From NCBI GenBank assembly GCA_945877525.1, contig CAMDVP010000106.1, positions 1-9,788 of the forward strand: 9,788 nucleotides of DNA, given 5' to 3'. This DNA comes from an uncultured Clostridia bacterium. Lineage in GTDB: Bacteria; Bacillota; Clostridia; Christensenellales; Aristaeellaceae. The number at the start of each line of letters is the position of its first letter. Position 1 is the first letter of the stretch. Positions 6,412-9,788 of the stretch are shown one piece after another. Below the pieces are notes generated by a model that did no database searches, was not told where the DNA came from, and saw nothing but the letters and a program-made list of their open reading frames with translations. Made by a program: the position numbers and the translations under genes.

Positions 6412-6441
6412 TTTATCGTGATAAAGTGTTAACGTGATGAA
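6412..6441. promoter_or_regulatory. Candidate his operator: two copies of a 14-bp dyad
   Basis: TTTATC-GT-GATAAA (6412-6425) is a perfect dyad with 6-bp arms. A second copy with the same centre, GTTAAC-GT-GATGAA (6428-6441), lies exactly 16 bp away and abuts the -10 box of the his promoter. The pair spans about +1 to +22 of the predicted transcript, a place where a bound repressor would block initiation. The region can also be read as three 8-bp direct repeats of the GTGATAAA type. A TrpR-like HisR repressor is one possibility known from Firmicutes, but I cannot assign the regulator. Confidence 0.6.
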
Positions 6442-6469
6442 TTATACTATGCCTCCTTTGCCCTGTCAA
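6441..6469 (-). promoter_or_regulatory. Sigma-A promoter of the his operon
   Basis: On the minus strand the -35 box is TTGACA (6469-6464) and the -10 box is TATAAT (6446-6441). Both are perfect, with a 17-nt spacer. The start is expected near 6434, giving a leader of about 40 nt. That is too short for a T-box or a leader-peptide attenuator, so control is most likely by a repressor. Confidence 0.9.
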
Positions 6470-6480
6470 GAGGAAAAAAC

Positions 6481-6509
6481 TTTACAAGCACACAAAAGGC
6501 TTGTATAAT
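6481..6509 (+). promoter_or_regulatory. Sigma-A promoter for the ECF-coaX-hom genes
   Basis: The -35 box is TTTACA (6481-6486) and the -10 box a perfect TATAAT (6504-6509), with a 17-nt spacer. Transcription should start near 6516. The -35 box lies only 11 nt from the -35 box of the divergent his promoter, so polymerases at the two promoters may interfere with each other. Confidence 0.85.
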
Positions 6510-6515
6510 ATGGTA

Positions 6516-6608
6516 TCCGCATATGGCCCCCGCGGGGAGCGCAAGCACCCGACGGCAAAACGGCCCGGCGGAAATATATATCGTAGGGCATCCGATACGG
6601 AGCCTGAA
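6516..6608 (+). other. Structured 5' leader upstream of the ECF S component gene
   Basis: About 107 nt separate the predicted start from the ATG at 6623. Foldable elements are a GC-rich stem with an apical GC-GCAA-GC hairpin (GGG and CCC arms, 6535-6550) and TATCG (6579-6583) pairing with CGATA (6593-6597) around a 9-nt loop. The second hairpin shares CATCCGATA (6589-6597) with the end motif of the intergenic repeat units. It does not match riboswitch cores I know (TPP, FMN, cobalamin, c-di-GMP, ZTP, preQ1). Confidence 0.4.
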
Positions 6609-6622
6609 CGGAGGTTTTCTCC

Positions 6623-7192
6623 ATGGAACGGAAAAAGCTGTACAACCTGGTGCTCCTGGCGCTGTTTGTGGCGCTGATCTTCCTGCTGGGGCAGACGCCC
6701 CTGGGGCTGATTCCCCTGGGCTGGTGCAACGTGACGCTGCTGGTGATTCCCGTGGCGGTAGGCACCATCTACATGGGGCTAAAGAGCGGGCTGATTCTCG
6801 GTCTGGCGTTCGGCGCGACGAGCTTCGTGTCCGCACTGATCAAGCCCTCGGTGCTGGTGTCCACGCTGATGGGCGCGTCTCCTGTACTGACCACCGTCAT
6901 GACCTTTGTGCCCCGGCTGTGCATTCCGCTTGTCATCTACGGGGTATATACCCTGCTTGAAAAAAAGCACCCCCACATCGCAGCTGCCGTGGCCTCCGCC
7001 TGCGGCTCGCTGACCAACACGATTTTATATTTGGGGCTGATGCTCCTGTTTTACGTTCTCTGCGGCATTGACAACACCGCCGTGCTCACCGCCATCGGCG
7101 CCACCGCCGGGGGCGCCGGCCCCTGCGAGGCCATTGCCGCCGCGCTGATTTGCCCGCCCATCGTGGCCGCGCTGAAAAAGGTTCGCCGCTGA
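6623..7192 (+). CDS. ECF transporter S component, candidate pantothenate carrier (PanT-like)
   Basis: This 189-residue integral membrane protein has about six hydrophobic segments (near 6-23, 35-52, 55-73, 76-106, 118-145, 155-183). Only short charged ends are present (MERKK at the N-terminus, KKVRR at the C-terminus). The pattern FLLGQTPLGLIPLGWCNVTLLVIPVAVGTIYMGL, broken here as FLLGQTPLGLIP and VTLLVIPVAVGTIYMG, is typical of S components of energy-coupling factor importers. These bind a vitamin and share a separate EcfA-EcfA'-EcfT module, which is not in this window. The substrate is not evident from sequence. Pantothenate is inferred because coaX, the first enzyme acting on it, starts 29 nt downstream. 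CGGAGG (6609-6614) is 8 nt before the ATG. It is preceded by a strong promoter and a structured leader. Confidence 0.8.
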   Translation: MERKKLYNLVLLALFVALIFLLGQTPLGLIPLGWCNVTLLVIPVAVGTIYMGLKSGLILGLAFGATSFVSALIKPSVLVSTLMGASPVLTTVMTFVPRLCIPLVIYGVYTLLEKKHPHIAAAVASACGSLTNTILYLGLMLLFYVLCGIDNTAVLTAIGATAGGAGPCEAIAAALICPPIVAALKKVRR

Positions 7193-7221
7193 GCAAATTC
7201 ATCCACCGGAGGCTTGCTACC

Positions 7222-7995
7222 ATGATCTTTACCCTTGACATCGGCAACACCAACATCAAAACCGCCCTGTTCAACGGGCCGGACATGGTGAAATACTGGC
7301 GTGTGTCTACCAATAAAATGAATACCTCGGATGAGTATGGCATCCTGCTCACCAGCCTTTTCCGCAACGAGGGCATGGATCCCGCCCAGGTGGAGGGCAT
7401 CATCATCTCCAGCGTGGTGCCCACCATCAACTTCACCATCGAGCACATGTGCCAGAACTACTTTCACCAGACGCCCATGTTTGTGGTACCGGGGGTGAAA
7501 ACAGGTATCAACATCAAATATGAAAATCCCCGGGAACTTGGCAGCGACCGCATCGCCAACGCCGTGGCCGCCTACGAGGAATACGGCGCGCCCTGCATCT
7601 TCATCGACTTCGGCACCGCCACCACCTTCGGCGTAGTGGGCGAGGGCGGCGTGTTTCTGGGCGGATGCATCTGTCCCGGCGTGAAGCTGTCCTCCGAGGC
7701 GCTGGTCAACGGCACCGCCAAGCTCCCCCGCTTTGAACTGACAAGGCCCGAGCACGTCATCGGCCGAACCACTCTCACCAACCTGCAAAGCGGTATGTAC
7801 TACGGCTATGTGGGTCTGGTGCGGAACATCGTGCGGAAAATCAAGCAGGAGCTGGGCCGGGAGGCGCTGGTGGTGGCCACCGGCGGCATGGCCGTGATGC
7901 TGGCCGAGGAGAGCAAGGTCATCGACAAGCTGGACGGCCTGCTGACCCTCAAGGGCCTGCGGCTGATTTACGAGAGGAACAGGGACATCGCCTGA
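7222..7995 (+). CDS. coaX: Type III pantothenate kinase CoaX
   Basis: This 257-residue cytoplasmic enzyme phosphorylates pantothenate, the first step of coenzyme A synthesis. It belongs to the ASKHA fold and is not inhibited by CoA, in contrast to type I kinases (family knowledge). Seen here are the phosphate-1 motif LDIGNTNIK with Asp6, the pantothenate-site motif GSDR (107-110) with Asp109, the IDFGTATTF motif with Asp129, GGxxxPG around 147-153, and the adenosine-site glycines ATGG (219-222). The ATG at 7222 was chosen because GGAGG (7208-7212) is 9 nt upstream and the protein then begins exactly at the first motif. The frame stays open further upstream only over the end of the preceding gene. 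It follows the ECF gene by 29 nt and precedes hom by 34 nt. Confidence 0.96.
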   Translation: MIFTLDIGNTNIKTALFNGPDMVKYWRVSTNKMNTSDEYGILLTSLFRNEGMDPAQVEGIIISSVVPTINFTIEHMCQNYFHQTPMFVVPGVKTGINIKYENPRELGSDRIANAVAAYEEYGAPCIFIDFGTATTFGVVGEGGVFLGGCICPGVKLSSEALVNGTAKLPRFELTRPEHVIGRTTLTNLQSGMYYGYVGLVRNIVRKIKQELGREALVVATGGMAVMLAEESKVIDKLDGLLTLKGLRLIYERNRDIA

Positions 7996-8029
7996 CGAAC
8001 CCAGGCGGAGGAAGGGAGGAACCGTTTCA

Positions 8030-9307
8030 ATGAAGGAAGTTGTCATCGGATTCCTGGGCTGCGGCAATGTGGGCGGCGGCGTATGGGAGCTGCTCAAGGG
8101 CTTTGCTCCGGAGATCGCCCACAGGGATCATGTATCCATCCGCGTCAAGCGCGTGCTGGTGCGCGACGTGACCAAGGCCCGCAGCTGCTCGGTTCCCCCT
8201 GAGCTGCTTACCACCGACCCCGCCGACGTGCTCTACGACCCGGAAATTTCCCTGGTGGCGGAGTTCATGGGCGGCGAGCAGCCTGCCACGGAATACATGC
8301 TCACCGCGATGAAAAACGGCAAAACCGTGGTCACCGCCAACAAGGTGGCTGTGGCGCTGAACTGGCACCGTCTCCAGGCCGCCGCCCAGCAGAGTCGGGT
8401 GGGACTGTACTACGAGGCCAGCGTCTGCGGCGCGATTCCCATCATCTCCACCCTGATGACGCCCCTGCAGGCCAACCGTATCGACAAGCTCATGGGCATC
8501 ATCAACGGTACCACCAACTACATTCTCAGCCGGATGTATCAATACGGCGAGGACTACGACCTGGTGCTGCGCGACGCGCAGAAGCTGGGCCTGGCCGAGC
8601 CTAACCCCGCCAGCGACGTGGAGGGCATGGACGCAGCCTACAAGCTGTCCGTCATGGCCAGTCTGGCCTTCCACGCCCGGGTGCCCTTCAAGCAGGTGTA
8701 CCGCGAGGGTATCACCCGGGTGACCGCCATGGACATCGCCTGCGGCAAGGAGATGGGCTATGTGCTGAAGCTTCTGGCCATTGCCAAGCGGGACGGCAGC
8801 ACCATTGAGGTGCGCGTCCATCCCACCTTCCTGCCCAAGGATCATCCCCTCAGCCGGGTGGACGGCAGCTTCAACGCGGTGTACCTCCACGGTCATGCCT
8901 GCAAGGAAATGATGCTCCAGGGACGCGGCGCGGGGGACATGCCCACCGCCAGCGCCGTGGTAGGCGATATTCTTCAGGCCGCCACCGCCGAGGTGCATGT
9001 GCATCCCACCTTTGCCAACACCGCCGAGCCCGACGCCAGCCTGACCTTTACCGACAACTGGAAGACCCGTTTCTTCATCCGCGTTTCGGCCTCCGACGCC
9101 CCTGGCGTGCTGGCCCGGGTCGCAGGCTGCTTTGCCCGGGAGAACGTGTCCATTGCCACCATGATGCAGAAGGACGCGGTGGAGGACGGCCGGGTGCCGC
9201 TGATCTTCATCACCCACGCCGCCCCCGAGCAATCCATGCAGGCGGCGCTCCGCCACCTGGAGCCGGAAATCTGCCGGCTGGAAAGCGTTATTCGTGTTGA
9301 GGCCTGA
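8030..9307 (+). CDS. hom: Homoserine dehydrogenase with C-terminal ACT domain
   Basis: This 425-residue enzyme reduces aspartate semialdehyde to homoserine, the branch point to threonine and methionine. The Rossmann motif GFLGCGNVGGG (7-17) binds NAD(P). The substrate domain shows TANK (102-105, Lys105), YEASVCGAIPII (128-139), INGTTNYIL (158-166) and the run from LAEPNPASDVEG to DAAYKL with the catalytic Lys205. An ACT domain (about 348-425, starting FFIRVSASDAPGVLARV) points to feedback control by threonine or a related amino acid. The length fits the stand-alone Gram-positive type and there is no aspartokinase domain. GGGAGG (8014-8019) lies 10 nt before the ATG. No thrB or thrC follows. 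Instead a train of hairpins begins 3 nt after the stop. Why it is linked to coaX is not clear from the sequence. Confidence 0.96.
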   Translation: MKEVVIGFLGCGNVGGGVWELLKGFAPEIAHRDHVSIRVKRVLVRDVTKARSCSVPPELLTTDPADVLYDPEISLVAEFMGGEQPATEYMLTAMKNGKTVVTANKVAVALNWHRLQAAAQQSRVGLYYEASVCGAIPIISTLMTPLQANRIDKLMGIINGTTNYILSRMYQYGEDYDLVLRDAQKLGLAEPNPASDVEGMDAAYKLSVMASLAFHARVPFKQVYREGITRVTAMDIACGKEMGYVLKLLAIAKRDGSTIEVRVHPTFLPKDHPLSRVDGSFNAVYLHGHACKEMMLQGRGAGDMPTASAVVGDILQAATAEVHVHPTFANTAEPDASLTFTDNWKTRFFIRVSASDAPGVLARVAGCFARENVSIATMMQKDAVEDGRVPLIFITHAAPEQSMQAALRHLEPEICRLESVIRVEA

Positions 9308-9310
9308 CCG

Positions 9311-9480
9311 CCAGGGGCTTTGCCCCTGGACCCCACCAGAGGGCGCTGCCCTCTGGACTCCTGCCAAGGGCGCTGCCCTTGGATCCTGCGAAGGGCCTTC
9401 GGCCCTCTCGACACCCGGGCGGGTATACCGCTTCGGGTTTTTTCCTTTGCAGGGGTCACGGCGCGCGACAAGCGCGCCGC
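9311..9480 (+). repeat. Hairpin train directly after hom
   Basis: In order there are five perfect hairpins: CCAGGGGC/GCCCCTGG (9311-9329, loop TTT), CCAGAGGGC/GCCCTCTGG (9336-9356, loop GCT), CCAAGGGC/GCCCTTGG (9364-9382, loop GCT), AGGGCC/GGCCCT (9392-9406, loop TTC) and CGGCGCGC/GCGCGCCG (9459-9479). The ACTCCTG and TTTGCAGGGGTCACG spacers are shared with the train after hisD (3095-3244). Corresponding stems differ in length and sequence but stay paired. The train is probably a transcript 3'-end or a REP-like dispersed element. Confidence 0.85.
9413..9443 (+). terminator. Possible intrinsic terminator of the ECF-coaX-hom transcript
   Basis: A T6 tract (9438-9443) follows a foldable segment in which ACCCG (9413-9417) can pair with CGGGT (9434-9438), or GCGG with CCGC around GTATA. 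The stems are short and compete, so efficiency is doubtful. It is the only hairpin-plus-T-run after hom. Confidence 0.4.
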
Positions 9481-9523
9481 GACACGGGGAATGCAGCTTG
9501 CCGCTGCGGCGGCGGGGAGGGAA

Positions 9524-9651
9524 CCGTGCCTACGGGTGCGGGCAGAGGGCTTTGCGATCATCGTCGCTTCGCTTTCGACTTCCGCCTTCGGCGGACTCGC
9601 CATTGGCGAGGCGTCGTCCTCTGCACTCCTTCGCGGCACCCCTATCGGATG
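9524..9651. repeat. Folded intergenic repeat unit, copy 2
   Basis: It has the same architecture as copy 1. A 7-bp hairpin comes first (9524-9541, loop TACG). A long-range stem GCAGAGG (9542-9548) with CCTCTGC (9618-9624) encloses TCCGCC/GGCGGA (9581-9595) and CTCGCC/GGCGAG (9596-9610). ACTCCTTCG and CCTATCGGATG end the unit. Compared with copy 1, two pairs of the long stem changed on both sides and one became a mismatch. In the first hairpin one pair changed on both sides and two became G-T wobbles. On the plus strand it has the same orientation as copy 1, but its neighbouring hairpin train is inverted relative to that of copy 1. Confidence 0.85.
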
Positions 9652-9662
9652 TTACGATAGGG
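9640..9662. repeat. Perfect 8-bp hairpin at the end of repeat copy 2
   Basis: CCCTATCG (9640-9647) pairs with CGATAGGG (9655-9662) around the loop GATGTTA. It grows out of the CCTATCGGATG end motif. Copy 1 has the left arm only. No T-run follows. A related hairpin core is found in the leader at 6579-6597. Confidence 0.65.
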
Positions 9663-9727
9663 AAGCTGTAGCAGTATCCAACCAGTTACATTTACCACAC
9701 CCTCCATCCGAAGGGATGCGAAGGTTT

Positions 9728-9788
9728 CCAAAAGGCGACGGCTCGCCAGTGGCGAGTCCGCCGAAGGCGGAAGTCGAAAGCGGAGCGA
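9728..9788 (+). repeat. Folded repeat unit core, copy 3, inverted and cut by the window edge
   Basis: CCAAAAGGC (9728-9736) sits where the long-stem arm lies in the other copies. It is followed by CTCGCC/GGCGAG (9742-9756, loop AGT), TCCGCC/GGCGGA (9757-9771, loop GAA) and AGTCGAAAGCGGAGCGA. This is the reverse-complement orientation of copies 1 and 2. Copy 2 and copy 3 thus face each other across about 100 nt (9625-9727). In that gap only a 5-bp hairpin CATCC/GGATG (9705-9718) and the end motif of copy 2 are seen. Confidence 0.8.

Noticed and set aside
6395..6440. Histidine T-box or leader peptide ahead of hisZ
   Set aside because: The leader is only about 40 nt, with no room for specifier loop, T-box sequence or a His-rich peptide.
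6516..6622. Known riboswitch (c-di-GMP, TPP, FMN, ZTP) in the ECF leader
   Set aside because: Short GC-rich words such as GACGGCAAAA recall parts of c-di-GMP aptamers, but the conserved cores and helices are not there.
9311..9788. CRISPR array
   Set aside because: The repeats are hairpins of different lengths, not identical units with unique spacers of constant size.
9524..9788. MITE or insertion sequence formed by inverted copies 2 and 3
   Set aside because: The inverted copies are about 100 nt apart, but copy 3 is incomplete, target-site duplications cannot be seen, and no transposase is in the window.

Overview
The window reads as a chromosomal segment of a GC-rich Firmicute, most likely an anaerobic gut Clostridium-type bacterium (Oscillospirales/Christensenellales-like). 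That placement is inferred. It rests on the short-form HisG plus HisZ pair, the fused HisIE, an ECF-type vitamin transporter S component, a type III pantothenate kinase, strong AGGAGG ribosome binding sites and consensus sigma-A promoters.

Layout. Positions 2-430 (+) hold the C-terminal end of a sialidase/BNR-type protein, cut by the window edge and visibly lower in GC than the rest. Convergent to it is a histidine operon on the minus strand, read from 6394 down to 624: hisZ, hisG, hisD, then a 658-nt stretch without a gene, then hisB, hisA and hisIE. Within each block the genes are tightly packed, with a 4-nt overlap or gaps of 1 to 29 nt. hisC, hisH and hisF are missing, as is a histidinol-phosphatase, so the window covers steps 1-4, 6 and 9-10 of the pathway. 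The 658-nt gap lies where many clostridial operons carry hisC.

A divergent control region (6395-6622) has two back-to-back sigma-A promoters, each with a 17-nt spacer. The his promoter runs directly into a two-copy dyad operator (TTTATC-N2-GATAAA type). The plus-strand promoter runs into a structured leader of about 107 nt and then an ECF transporter S component (candidate PanT), coaX (pantothenate kinase) and hom (homoserine dehydrogenase with an ACT domain). A reasonable reading is that pantothenate is imported and then phosphorylated for CoA synthesis. The homoserine dehydrogenase belongs to threonine/methionine synthesis.

The most unusual content is non-coding. A modular family of intergenic hairpin repeats follows the stop codons of hisD (immediately) and hom (3 nt later). 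It has two parts. The first is a train of short perfect hairpins of the CCA-G/A-GGGC...GCCC-C/T-TGG type. The second is a unit of about 127 nt in which a long-range stem encloses two adjacent hairpins. Two full copies of the unit (2935-3061 and 9524-9651) show compensatory base changes in their stems, and a third copy runs off the right edge in the opposite orientation. No transposase or RNA partner for the family is visible in the window.
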